Numbered from the stretch's first letter, positions 53,801-63,467 are shown. The stretch is DNA of 64,000 nucleotides from Gonatopus flavifemur (GCA_018340375.1 JAFFJZ010000002.1:42800001-42864000), one strand, 5' to 3'. Program-made: numbers and translations. The notes: generated by a model from the letters alone, not told the origin.

Positions 53801-55409
53801 TGAATTCTTATTGAATTCATTATTGGTCGCATAACGGCGACTATTCAGAGAGTCTTTGGGAAGTCTGTATGAATTCAAATTGTTCATTTGTGCTGACTGG
53901 GTAAAAAATACACAAATGGACATTATTCCTTGGAAATTTTCTGCTGGAATCAAATATTTCAATTGTCCCTGACTTTTTATAAATTTCAATGGATTTCCCT
54001 GACTTATGGAGCATTTTGAAAACATTCCCTGACTTTCCCTGACTTTCAATGTCTGGGGGGGCCCTGGCGAATTTCTTAATTGAAAAAAAAGTTAATAAGG
54101 GTAAAGAAAAACTCAATTTCTTCATTTGCTTCTTTCCCATGAACGAAAAATTCAAGAAAATCAATTTTTTTTTTTAATTCGTTTGACGAGAACCACCCCT
54201 TGAGCTATTTAATATTCAACTGCATCCTTTGTCTCAGTATGTTCGTATCATATATTTCAATTAATTCCACTCACAAATTGTGAAATATAACCGCTGATCC
54301 CTCAAAGTGAGTAACATTCATTGATCGGGCAAGTTACAAAGAGAAAATGTACACTACTTTCTACATTTCTGCTCATTTCTTCATCTTTTCTTTCCCCATT
54401 ACACATGAAATGGATGAAAATATTATCACGCGTGGTACATGATATGAAATCGATGATCAGAATACGTATGAAAACAAATTACTCTCTATCCGTGGTTCAA
54501 TCCAATTGTTTTTCACCTAAGTTCACGATGACAATAGCCTGCAATATATAGATAATACTAAATTACACTAATTACCCTCCGGTTCTTCCTTCTTATCTCA
54601 TTGTATAATAAGTCACTTCACACCACGAGACATGCTGAACGCTCAAGTGAATAAGTGTACACGATACATTAGACGAGAGGAATTATTCATTTCGATTATT
54701 GCGTATTCATTTTTCTTTCTTTTCTCGTAAGAAGATAAGAAGGTCAATTAAAAAAAAGTGTTGCAAAGTGGAGAGAATGAGTACGATGATAAAACAGGAA
54801 AATGAAATGGTGGTAGTAGTATTAATAATCTTCGTGGGTAACTGCAAAAATAGAATGAACAATTCCACCTCGACGTGTTTTAGAGGACAGTTTAGTTTGG
54901 GTTAGTCACCTCTGGGTAATTTCAGTTCGTGTTATGTTGTGCTCCTGTCTCTGCTCAATCCGGCGATTCACCAGCCTGATGTATAAATGGTCACAAACAA
55001 AATGCGTAATTCGTTTAATGGCTTTATCTCTTAAATTGATAGTTATTTACGTTTGTAGGCATTCTTTCCGTTTGTAAAACTGTTATACGAATACAGTTGA
55101 GGAGGATAAACAAGCGCTATCGATCGATAATGTGCAAAAAAAATTATACGTGCGGTATATTTATAACTATTTGAATCATAGTAATTATGTATACACACAT
55201 TACAAGAGGAATGATCGATTTACGTGAATGTTTTGATGCACAAATCATATACGTATCTGTACAAATGATTCGAATGAATATTTATGAGGATGATCATGAT
55301 ATTGAAAACGAAAATTATGTTAATGATTAGTTCGTTTAGAAATCAAGATGTGGAGTGAGTTTTTGAGTTTCACTTACAGACAGGAGTCAACCAGCTGATT
55401 GTTTGACAT
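35607..55409 (-). CDS. p120ctn: p120/delta-catenin family armadillo protein (14 coding exons)
   Basis: Binds the juxtamembrane tail of cadherins and stabilises adherens junctions; family members also act on Rho GTPases. Coding exons, 5' to 3' on the minus strand: 55409-55378, 54975-54910, 49062-49021, 48949-48820, 47322-47040, 46915-46790, 46566-46507, 46268-45649, 45566-45179, 43016-42703, 42620-42317, 41083-40945, 40309-40198, 35852-35607. Every junction is GT-AG and every phase joins, giving 2,862 bp and 953 residues. Visible parts: a charged coiled-coil stretch near the N terminus (about 12-45); VTKVVREV at the start of exon 5; a Pro/Gly/Tyr-rich linker; armadillo repeats about 332-816, with family signatures [58 protein letters not shown]; and a C-terminal DSWV. 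The DSWV end resembles vertebrate delta-catenin/ARVCF/p0071 more than p120 itself. The acceptor at 46268 has a weak pyrimidine tract and is the least certain junction. Confidence 0.93.
35853..40197. other. Large last intron of the catenin gene
   Basis: 4.3 kb of AT-rich sequence. I see no transposon, no conserved exon and no RNA gene; there is an A19 run at about 39,706-39,724. Confidence 0.6.
41769..41813. repeat. Perfect 21-bp-arm hairpin in catenin intron 12 region
   Basis: The arms AATATATTATCATAGTAAAAG and the exact inverse are separated by three bases (CTT). It lies between exons 42620-42317 and 41083-40945. Confidence 0.75.
44141..44432. mobile_element. TTAA-flanked MITE in catenin intron 9
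   Basis: Both ends begin TTAA(C/T)CCT followed by AACCGTAACCC when read inward. The inner parts of the arms pair over CCGGTCT.ACAGACCGCTATCA. The TTAA ends fit a piggyBac- or Kolobok-type nonautonomous element. No ORF is present. Confidence 0.75.
45179..46268 (-). CDS. p120ctn: Armadillo-domain exons 8 and 9 of the catenin gene
   Basis: Two exons (46268-45649 and 45566-45179) are separated by an 82-bp intron. Exon 8 holds the end of the Tyr/Pro/Gly-rich linker and the first armadillo repeats ([47 protein letters not shown]). Exon 9 begins [11 protein letters not shown] and holds [11 protein letters not shown], the conserved insert region, and [13 protein letters not shown]. This is the cadherin-binding core of the family. 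An upstream in-frame extension of exon 8 to 46422 is open but breaks the phase with exon 7, so it is read as intron. Confidence 0.92.
49304..50589 (+). mobile_element. Mariner element, mauritiana type, in catenin intron 2
   Basis: The element is 1,286 bp, bounded by TA on both sides (49302-49303 and 50590-50591). Its inverted ends of about 28 bp start CCAGGTGTGTAAGTATGAAA on the left and CCAGCTGTGTAAGTATGAAA on the right strand, with one mismatch in the first 20. The size, ends and single ORF match the mariner family. It is inserted on the strand opposite to the catenin gene. Confidence 0.95.
49476..50513 (+). pseudogene. Mariner transposase, inactivated (catalytic D to N, early stop)
   Basis: The reading frame starts at ATG 49476 ([10 protein letters not shown]) and would be 345 residues, the length of Mos1. 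Helix-turn-helix region, a WVPHKL linker (usually WVPHEL), TGDEKW with the first catalytic Asp, and [12 protein letters not shown] with the third are present. The second catalytic site reads LLHNNAPAH where the family has HDN: codon 249 at 50220 is AAC, so the D is replaced by N. Codon 333 at 50472-50474 is TGA where the family has a Trp, cutting off 13 residues; the frame stays open behind it to TAA at 50511. Both lesions are consistent with single G-to-A changes. The open frame upstream to 49341 has no ATG and is not used. Confidence 0.93.
51752..52612. mobile_element. CACTG-type element with inserted centre
   Basis: The left end CCCTGTGAAAAATGTGG and the right end TTTTTCACAGTG are inverse with one change. 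The outer parts resemble 22164-22403 (GGTGGATTTCATCCC, GAGGGATTTTTCCACC). About 500 bp of other AT-rich sequence separate them. In catenin intron 2. Confidence 0.5.
53283..53472. mobile_element. CACTC...CAGTA foldback with TT flanks
   Basis: 190 bp with repeated GGTGTTATTTCGACACC-like units and TCCACTCCGGA/TCCGGAGTGGA arms. TT stands on both sides. Confidence 0.62.
53630..53912. mobile_element. CCCAG...AGCACA family element
   Basis: It runs from ACAGCACAAGAGTTCCCGTTATG to TTGTGCTGACTGGGTA. It shares its inner parts with 8463-8722 and 3080-3260 (TTCCCGTTATGC, GAATTCATTA). In catenin intron 2. Confidence 0.6.
54910..54975 (-). CDS. p120ctn: Coiled-coil cassette exon of the catenin gene
   Basis: This 66-bp exon has a CAG acceptor and a GAG|GTGACT donor. 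It is phase 2 at both ends, so including or skipping it keeps the frame. It encodes a charged, heptad-like stretch ([19 protein letters not shown]) that runs on into RVLQEK of the next exon. This is where p120-family proteins carry their N-terminal coiled coil. It is absent from simple ORF lists because it is short; it was found by splice phase and composition. Confidence 0.7.
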
Positions 55410-55458
55410 ACCAGCTCCGTGTCGGTCTCTCGCGTCTCCCGGAGGTGGACGATTTCAA
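55378..55458 (-). CDS. p120ctn: First coding exon of the catenin gene, with 5' UTR
   Basis: This exon has an acceptor at 55459-55460 and a GTAAGT donor at 55377. The ATG at 55409 starts [10 protein letters not shown]. An in-frame TGA lies 16 codons upstream inside the same exon, so this ATG is the first possible start for this exon chain. Because a splice acceptor precedes it, at least one untranslated exon lies further upstream, perhaps near or beyond 63,700. Ten codons plus two bases are coding, and the phase fits exon 2 and also exon 3. Confidence 0.75.
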
Positions 55459-56596
55459 CTGTAAACAAAATCAAATTGTCTTTTTAAATTCATGATATCA
55501 TTTCTTTCATCTGAGTTTATCAACTACTATGGATGATTCCATGAATGTTTTTATAAACTGCAAAAACAATTCTCAATGAATTGTACCGTAAATCGGGGTG
55601 AAGAGAATCAATTGGGGTAAAGCGAATCACCCCACTCGATTTTCTCATGACAAAATACCTGTCGCTTATAGGATACATTCAAACATTGGAACAAAATTTT
55701 ATAAAGCGATCACAGAATCACCACTGAAAAAATACTCTTCTTGAAATACATAATAAAAATGGCTCAACTATTTTTCTCCTAGTGTGTAGTAGGTTAACAA
55801 AAAATACAAAAATATGAAATGGCCAAAAAGTTGTCACATACAGACTACAGCGAATAAAAACTGTTCTTTTTCACGTTTTTCAGACCATATTTCAAAGTGA
55901 TATATTTAAGAAACTATCCAACATATTGCACTGCTCATGGTCTCATTTTGAAGATAATGATGTAATCTAGATATTCAGGTAGATTTATCATGGTGTAGCA
56001 TCAGTGGTTTTCAAAAAATCATAAAGTAAACTTCAGTGTTTTTTTCAAAAAAACATGCATATATATAAAATTATGTTTCCAAGCAACGTATTCACCTAAA
56101 AATCTAATTCTACCTGAATATTTAGTGAAGAATCTACTGAATACATGGTGAAAATATGAACTCTCTATTTCAATTGGTTCTCAAGATATCTCGATTTTTG
56201 TCTGAAAATTTGTCGAAATTCAAACTTTCGGAAAACTGCGTTTCAAAGTAAACGTATGTTCTTTTCCATACTTAGGGTCAAGATACAGGTCTTAGGGTAC
56301 TATATTCTTGTTCAGTAGGTTCCAAATGACAGAATAAGACAAAAAATTTCATGATTTTTCACTATTTTCAGTAGTGAATCCACTTAAAGTAAAAAAAATG
56401 TTTCAGTTGAGTATTATAAATTGATTCCTTTTAATCTGATTTGTCTAATCTTCATGGATTCGCTGTTACAAATAATCTATAAAATCTCATTGACGAATGG
56501 GAAAATTAATAGGCTTCAATGAAATTCAATGATATTCAATCAGAAATTTCACCATTCGTAATAGGATTCAATAGAATATTTCTACCTGGGTTGGTA

Positions 56597-56862
56597 CACT
56601 GAGAAAACAGATATCTTGAAAAATACCATAATTTATGGATTTTCAGCGCTGGTCTGACCCGAGTCGGAATATTCACTTGCATGAATCTCTAAAAGTACCA
56701 TAATTTCTTGGACTTTTTGAAATAAGTATGGTACCTTCCGTATAAAAGTCCAAGACATTATGATACTTTTAGAGGTTTTTTCAGGTAAATATTTAGACTC
56801 GGTCAGACCAGCGCACAAAATCCATAAATTATGGTACTTTTTGAGATACCTTTTTCTCCGTG
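56597..56862. mobile_element. Foldback, CACTGAGAAAA / TTTTTCTCCGTG ends
   Basis: 266 bp. The arms pair over AAATACCATAATTTATGGAT and CTGGTCTGACC. One end reads CACTG and the other the inverse of CACGG, which joins the two end types. TA on both sides. Confidence 0.82.
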
Positions 56863-57938
56863 TAGAAAGTTTCAATTACTTGAAGAAAACCAATGTATTT
56901 GTCGAGAAAGTAAATATGCATTGTCTTAGAGGTTGTAATACACATATTTGTAATTTTACAGGGTAAAGCGGATCACAGTTCATCTACTGGATTTGGGCAA
57001 GAAATGTAAGACAAGTCGTTTTGCAATAATTGCATCTACTACATTGATGACTGAATTTTGCTGGTATGATGTGAATTTCTCTGTGTTTTGATTATTTTCT
57101 CATTGTTTTATTGAATTCTCATTTTGTTCTTAACAAATTATTATGAATGAAAATTTTCAATCAACTACTGGTCATTTTAGTATCATGAGTTGAACAAACA
57201 ATCATTATTAGTGGTCCAATAATGCCTAGATGTAAAAGTATTTGGATAAATAGGTATAATAAACAAATGATCCACTTCGTGTGGTGATGTTCGATTCTTC
57301 TTGAATAATCGATCCTTAAATCGATTCTGAATCGAATCACAAGAATCAATTCTTAAAAAATCGATTAAAATTTTTTTTCAAATTACATCCGCATTTGCAG
57401 AAATGAAGACGATTTTTTAATTACCATAATATTGGGGGATAGAAAATTATATTAAAGCATTCGAGCACCAGAAGAAGCGAGCCGAATGTTGCACCAACTG
57501 TTTCTGCAAATCATAAGTCTGGAATTTTTAAATGCGTAATAATGAGATTCACCACTAGAATTAGACTCTGAGTGTGAATTTTGGTTTTTTTCACCGATTC
57601 CTGGTAAGCATAAGAGAATTTTCAGAATAATAAACTCTGAATGTCAGAAGTTCTGCATAAACTTCGTTCTCTAATATACACAAACCATAAAAGAATCCAG
57701 ATTTATGTTCAGAATCCAATTTGTGATATGGCCTGCTTGATTATTACCCATTTTATCCCGTTCCCCTGATGCTTGAGTGTCTTCATTCATGAATAATCAC
57801 ATTACGAGGTCTTTAGAAATTGTATCTATAATTTATTTCAGCGTAAGAAAATATGAAATTTGTTATTTGATATATTATAATAACGATGATAATCATGATA
57901 TTTTAAGTATGACTGATCAATTTATAATTGCCACTCTT

Positions 57939-58536
57939 TCAGTGATAATGAATTGAGGAACAGTGATTGTTGAAGAGATCTGACGAAAGCCTGCTCTTTT
58001 TATCGGTTAGAATATTTCCAGCTCTTGAAAAAAGGCGTTCAGATGATACCGATGTTGCAACACTTGCCAAATATTTTTTCGCAATGATACTAATATAATT
58101 TGTGCTTCAACCAATACTGTATTGGATTTTCTTTCCGAGTAATTAGGGTTTGATCGAAATAATGCTTCAGGTTTGTAGGCATCTCATTTTTATTGTCTTT
58201 AAAGGAATTTTGCCATCCAACTTGAATAAGATTATCATGGAAAGACCATAAATCATCTTCAACCATTTCTTGTGTTGCAATTCCTTGCTGAGGATTCTCT
58301 ATGCTCGTGATTCCCATTCGATTAGTATCTTTCATCCAGTTTGTGAGCCGTTCAATCGAACTGGAAAATGCTGAGCGGTCATTGAAATGAATTTTGTCAA
58401 ATCTAGGATCCAATATCGTAGAAATGGCCATAATAGGATTTTGTTCAATTTGCCCAAATGATATACAAACAAAATCTCGCAAACGGTCAGTTAAGGCAAC
58501 AGCAGTTTGTGTCCTGAGTTGTTCACCGATCCTTTT
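57939..58536 (-). pseudogene. hAT transposase C-terminal relic
   Basis: Read on the minus strand, the fragment gives a hAT-type C terminus: TAVALTDRLRDF, AISTILDPRFDKIHF, NPIQYWLKHKLY, then YLASVATSVSSERLFSRAGNILTDKKSRL and TGA at 57939. LDPRF, NP..YW and the SSER.FS.AG block are hallmarks of the hAT dimerisation region, as in ZBED-like transposases. A stop follows KLY at about 58090, and the last block is in another frame, so at least one frameshift is present. An in-frame TAG limits the 5' side at 58537-58539. No BED finger or N-terminal part was found. Confidence 0.82.
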
Positions 58537-58539
58537 CTA

Positions 58540-60117
58540 CAACAACACTTGATTGGTTGAGAACGACAAGATGACGCCACAAAAACACTATTCACGACCC
58601 GTTGATAGGGAAAATTTACAATCACAATGGAATTGAAATTTCATGAATACCCAAATTTTTACTTGGTGTTATCTGATGAAAATGGTTTCAAATAAAAAAA
58701 AAGTATTCAAGTCCAATCATAATGGATGGAGTTGAAAGAAAAGGAAAAATGAACAGATGCAAAGAATTGATTGTTGATTCTTAGACTAAAGATAAATAAT
58801 AAAAGATAAAATGGATGGCTCTTTGTTATATGTTTGAACCTATGAGTGACAGAATAATTTTTTCTTGTATCAATAATATTGATCATAAAAGTCACACGAA
58901 CGTATCTGATTTTTTCGAAAATGTTTCATTCACAGTGAAAACATTTATTCATGAAAAAACATTGAATTTTGATCCGCTTTACGGTATTTGAGCCTCTTAA
59001 AAATCTACTTGACTGCTGTTGAATTTTAGAACTCTCGACTAAAATCAAAATAAACGGTCTCAAATTCAACACGCGTGTAACTGATATCGATGTTGCACGA
59101 TCGTAGTGTGTTTTCAAAGCGATATATACTCTTTGAAAATGATATCAAAGGAACGAAGGTACAACGCGCAATATATTTGACGAAAACGATTCAAATTTCC
59201 GTATGGTTTTTTCACGCCCCGATGAATATTCAAGGATTCGATACAGGTAGAATAATTTAGATCCCAAATGCACACGTTAATAATTTATTTCAATGCCTCT
59301 CATCGAAATAATCAATGGAAAACTTTTAACAGCGCAAGTTCGATGTAATTTGGAGTAATTAAAGGAAGGTGAATATAGTTAAAAGTTATCAGAGTTACAT
59401 GATACTTTTTCCAAGTTTTTGAGGATTCATAAAGATAATGGATAAGTTTCTGAAAGATTTGTGGGGAAATGAATTTGAAGTGTTTTGAGATGAATTAATG
59501 TGTAATCTTATACGGCGAGATATAAAAACTTTCTTCTTTGATATACGAGGATCTATATACGTGTAAAAGGGAATGATTGAAATTTCTTGAAATATTCAAA
59601 GTTAATTGGAATTAAATTGCAGATAACTCGATACGGATATACCCAAGTGCGGTTGATAATTGAAGCGTGTAGAATATTATATAAAATTAATTACAGATAT
59701 ATATATACATATATTCGAAGGGATTGAAGTATATTTTGAGACGCTTTGAAATCATTTCAAATAATTTAACCTGTAATGATATACTTCATCACAATGATAA
59801 TTATAATTGAAAGGGAGTTGAAATGATACGAAGAATGACATTTCCAATTTAGATGAATAACGTATCTAAAATCTGGAACGTGGTTATTTCTGAAAATCGG
59901 TCGTGTGAAGTGTTTGTATATCAAATGGGGAAATAAATAAAAATAATGAGGTATTCGAAGGTGCCAAGTGTGAATCCAGCGGCCAATCGATGTGCTCTTT
60001 GACTATACACCACTTTAAGAAGGTATTGAACTGGTTAACGATCATATAATTGGGACCAACTCAATACCCTCATAGGATTTGTTGGAATATTTTATCTGGA
60101 TAATTTCTGTAGTTTTA
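58540..60117. other. No gene seen
   Basis: AT-rich sequence between the hAT relic and the DD41D element. Neither coding signs nor clear inverted repeats were found. Confidence 0.5.
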
Positions 60118-60119
60118 TA

Positions 60120-60509
60120 CAGGGTGGGGCATTTAAAGTGTCGCGGGCGTTTTCTCCAAAAATAAAATGAGATACGAGAAAATTTTTCGGACAGAAGTTG
60201 TAGGGTACCGAGGGGGACATCCGATGGTGGCCTTGGCTTTGACCTCAAATCTCATCTTCAAGGGCATTCTGAGATCAACTCTTGTTTTTTAAATAGCATC
60301 TCATATTTTTTACTGCAGATTTGGATTCTAGGTCAAAAACCAAGAAACTTTTGTCTGAACCATTTTCCTGAAATCCGCAAAAATGGCGCTCTAATCGATA
60401 TTGTTCCATTTTGAATCTGACATTCGAATAACTCGAAAACGAAGGGTCTTGCAAAAGAATGTTTCGTACAAAAGTTGTCAATACACAACACATTTCAATC
60501 GTCTACATT
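60120..60509 (+). repeat. Left inverted repeat of the DD41D element
   Basis: About 390 bp, running from CAGGGTGGGGC to a short shared stretch (CACAACACATTTCAATCG) that ends about 120 bp before the transposase ATG. It pairs with 61708-62151 with only scattered substitutions. Confidence 0.9.
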
Positions 60510-60630
60510 ACCACCATTCAGAGCTCACGCGATGTAAACAAACGACGGGGTTCAGTGAAAATTCACGATTTTGAAAGTCAGTTTGTCAGTTACATTTGAT
60601 TATTACTTGGTTTATGACAAATTGAAAATC

Positions 60631-61695
60631 ATGGATATCCGATACACGGTTTCTGAAAAGATCGATATGATCTACATTTACGGTGAAGTGCATAAGAACC
60701 CCAGACAAGCATATGACTTGTATGCAGAACGATTTCCTGAAAGAACAACGCCATCCATTAGGTATTTTCAACGCATTACAAAATTATTCTCAGAAACGGG
60801 AAGTGTTACAAGGGAAAAACGACATCGAATGAGAACTGTTAGCGGAGAAAATGCGGAAGTTAATGTACTAGCTGCAGTAGCCAATAATCCACACGTGAGC
60901 TCTCGTGAAATTGAACTCCATTCGGGAATTTCTCGAAGAAGTGTTCTTCGAATACTGAAACGTCACAAATTCCATCCGTATCACATTTGTTTGCATCAAG
61001 ACCTTCACGGTGATGATTTCGAAAATCGTGTACAGTTTTGTCGATGGGGTCTAGCGCAAATGCACAATAACAACTTCATCAACATATTATTTTCTGATGA
61101 GTCGACGTTCACCAATCATGGTCAAGTAAATCGACATAATATGCATTACTGGGCGACAGAAAATCCAAGATGGTTACGTCAAGTAGAGCATCAAAGACAA
61201 TGGGCTGTGAATGTTTGGTGTGGTATTTTTCGATCTCGAGTAATTGGACCGTACTTCATTGCAGATACGCTAAATGGAGAGAAGTACAGACATTTCTTAG
61301 ATCAAGTACTTCCAACATTACTTGAAGACATACCTATTCAGGAACGATTGAATATGTGGTATCAACACGATGGTTGTCCATCCCATTATGCAGTCACAGC
61401 TCGAGAAATATTGGACAGAGATTATCCTGGACGATGGATAGGACGTCGTGGACCAGTTCATTGGCCTGCCCGTTCTCCGGATCTTACTTCTCCAGATTTT
61501 TTTTTATGGGGATACATAAAAGATACAGTTTATCAACAAGCACCGACTACACCTGAGAATATGCGTCAACGAATCATCAATGCATGCGCGAGCATCAATG
61601 AAGATATTTTAGCACGAGTTCAGCAATCTTTTGTAAAACGTTTTGAAATGTGTATTGAAGTCGAAGGCCATCATTTTGAGCATCTACTGCATTAA
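60631..61695 (+). CDS. DD41D transposase, intact
   Basis: 354 residues from ATG 60631 (MDIRYTVSEK); the frame opens at 60571, but without an ATG. The N terminus (about 5-115) looks like two helix-turn-helix units, of the kind annotated as DUF4817 in insect proteins, with SSREIELHSGISRRSVLRIL as the second. The DDE domain shows FSDEST (D156), YQHDGCPSHYA (D247) and SPDLTSPDFFLWG (D289). There are 41 residues between the second and third Asp, so the motif is DD41D, as in the rosa-like branch of the Tc1/mariner superfamily. No frameshift or stop is seen and all three Asp are kept, so it could be active. The ORF ends 13 bp before the right inverted repeat. Confidence 0.92.
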   Translation: MDIRYTVSEKIDMIYIYGEVHKNPRQAYDLYAERFPERTTPSIRYFQRITKLFSETGSVTREKRHRMRTVSGENAEVNVLAAVANNPHVSSREIELHSGISRRSVLRILKRHKFHPYHICLHQDLHGDDFENRVQFCRWGLAQMHNNNFINILFSDESTFTNHGQVNRHNMHYWATENPRWLRQVEHQRQWAVNVWCGIFRSRVIGPYFIADTLNGEKYRHFLDQVLPTLLEDIPIQERLNMWYQHDGCPSHYAVTAREILDRDYPGRWIGRRGPVHWPARSPDLTSPDFFLWGYIKDTVYQQAPTTPENMRQRIINACASINEDILARVQQSFVKRFEMCIEVEGHHFEHLLH

Positions 61696-61707
61696 AATTA
61701 TCCAAGT

Positions 61708-62151
61708 GATGTAGACGATTGAAATGTGTTGTGTTTTGTCTGTTATGCCCCATCACCTCCGTTTCAGTTCAAGGGGTCCCCCTTGGAATCAGACAACTTT
61801 TGTCCGAAACATTCTCCTCCAAGACCCTTCGTTTTCGAGTTATTCTAATGTCAGATTCAAAATGGAACAATATCGATTAGAGCGCCATTTTTGCGGATTT
61901 CAGGAAAATGGTTCAGACAAAAGTTTCTTGGTTTTTGATCTAGAATCCAAATCTGCAGTGAAAAATATGAGATGCTATTTAAAAAACAAGAGTTGACCTC
62001 AGAATGCCCTTGAAGATGAGATTTGAGGTCAAAGCCAAGGCCACCATCGGATGTCCCCCTCGATACCCTACAATTTTTGTCCGAAAAATTTTCTCGTATC
62101 TCATTTTATTTTTGGAAAAAACGCCCGCGACACTTTAAACGCCCCACCCTG
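61708..62151 (-). repeat. Right inverted repeat of the DD41D element
   Basis: About 444 bp, the inverse of 60120-60509. It has an extra segment near 61738-61790 that is missing from the left arm, so one arm has lost or gained about 55 bp. Confidence 0.9.
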
Positions 62152-62174
62152 TATATCTGAGATTTTAATTCGCA

Positions 62175-62452
62175 CACGGAAAGACCGGGTCTATTATTAT
62201 TTAGAAAGAATTCATCAACGTTTAGAAAAATGACTGTCAATTTAGGGAAAAAGAGTATCGCTGAAAAATATTCGTAGTCAAAATATCAACAGTTGATAGT
62301 TTCATTAGTATGTTTCACAATGAAACTATCAATTGTTAAAAACATCGGCTACGAATTTTAAGTAGACTGTCTACGAATATTTTTCAGCGATTCTCGTTTT
62401 CCCTAATTTGACAGTCATTTTTCTAAATATTAATAGACCCAATCTTTCCATG
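62175..62452. mobile_element. Foldback, CACGGAAAGA ends, CA flanks
   Basis: 278 bp with nearly full-length arms (GGGTCTATTATTATTTAG and inverse; CGCTGAAAAATATTCGTAG and inverse). The right end has decayed to CCATG. Flanks are CA (62173-62174) and CA (62453-62454). Confidence 0.8.
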
Positions 62453-63174
62453 CATATATTTTTCAATTCAATTCTCAATACATTTCTTCCAATTGAACGA
62501 ATGTGTTCGAATTTAGAATCATAAATGGAAATTCTAATCATACGTCACTCGTCTAAATGACCCTTCATATAGATTTTAATTTCCACATTCAGGATCTTGA
62601 TGAGTGCAGTAAAACAAATATTTCAGAATAATTATTATTCTCACGACACCTAAGAGGTTATCGCGACTGTATTCCGTTCCTTTTTATAAAGATTTATTTT
62701 AAGATAGCTAATTTTTTGTCCTTTCGTACATAGCGTTACTTTTTCCACAGTTTCAGCGAAAAAAAAAAGGAACGGGTTATCCGTGAAATACCTGAATATT
62801 CTTTTTGCGCGACTATGACATTAAAAACTATCATCTTCCACCTTGAAAGTGCTTTGTTCAATGTTTCTGCACGTAGAAAGAGGAAGCTGAACAAGCGTTA
62901 TCAGGATTCAAGTCACACAAAAAAATGGAGATATAATTAAAAGTGGATTTTTATAACGTGGAGATATACTGGCGTACTTATTTTATATATAATCCGAGCA
63001 TAATGTGTGTGTTATTATCTTTCATCGTGTGTTACGAGAAAACATTGTATCTTATTTATAATGTCAACAGGTTTCATTCAGTACGTAGTAAAAAAAAGAT
63101 TTCGCTATTCCAAAAAATTCGTCGTGTTTTCGAGCGAATCGCATAACCTAACAAAATTTGTCGGAGGAGTCGAC

Positions 63175-63467
63175 ATTTTTTGCTGCCACAGTTGAAAAAT
63201 TACTGTCATAGTTAATAAAATTGCTGTAATAGCGAATAGATTGATGTCACGGAAAGAAATTTGTTGCCCCAACAAAAAGAACCCAGAAAAATCAGATTGA
63301 CACAGATGACACGGAGAATTGTTTTTTTTTCTCCACGTGTTCAGCGAGAAATTAATTAACCTTCATTTGCCGTGTGCATCCAACTTGTTTGCTGTTCATG
63401 TAGAAACAAGCAAATTCTATTTGAACAGCGAAACTCTTGCTGTTCCAGCAACTTTTTTTTCTCCGTG
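63175..63467. repeat. Worn TTTGCTG/CAGCAA array
   Basis: Units such as TTGCTGCCACAGTTG, ATTGCTGTAATAGCG and TTGCTGTTC recur, ending CTTTTTTTTCTCCGTG. It resembles 20741-21070. Confidence 0.5.

Larger units (their letters stand above)
60118..62153 (+). mobile_element. DD41D Tc1/mariner-superfamily element with long inverted repeats
   Basis: A 2.0 kb element flanked by TA. The ends read TACAGGGTGGGGC on the left and the inverse on the right. The inverted repeats are very long: left arm about 60120-60509, right arm about 61708-62151, highly similar throughout. The right arm carries about 55 bp (61738-61790) that the left arm lacks. One intact transposase ORF fills the space between the arms. 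It lies upstream of the catenin start exon. Confidence 0.9.

Noticed and set aside
60571..60630. N-terminal extension of the DD41D transposase
   Set aside because: The extension begins at TTG and the ATG at 60631 precedes the helix-turn-helix region directly.
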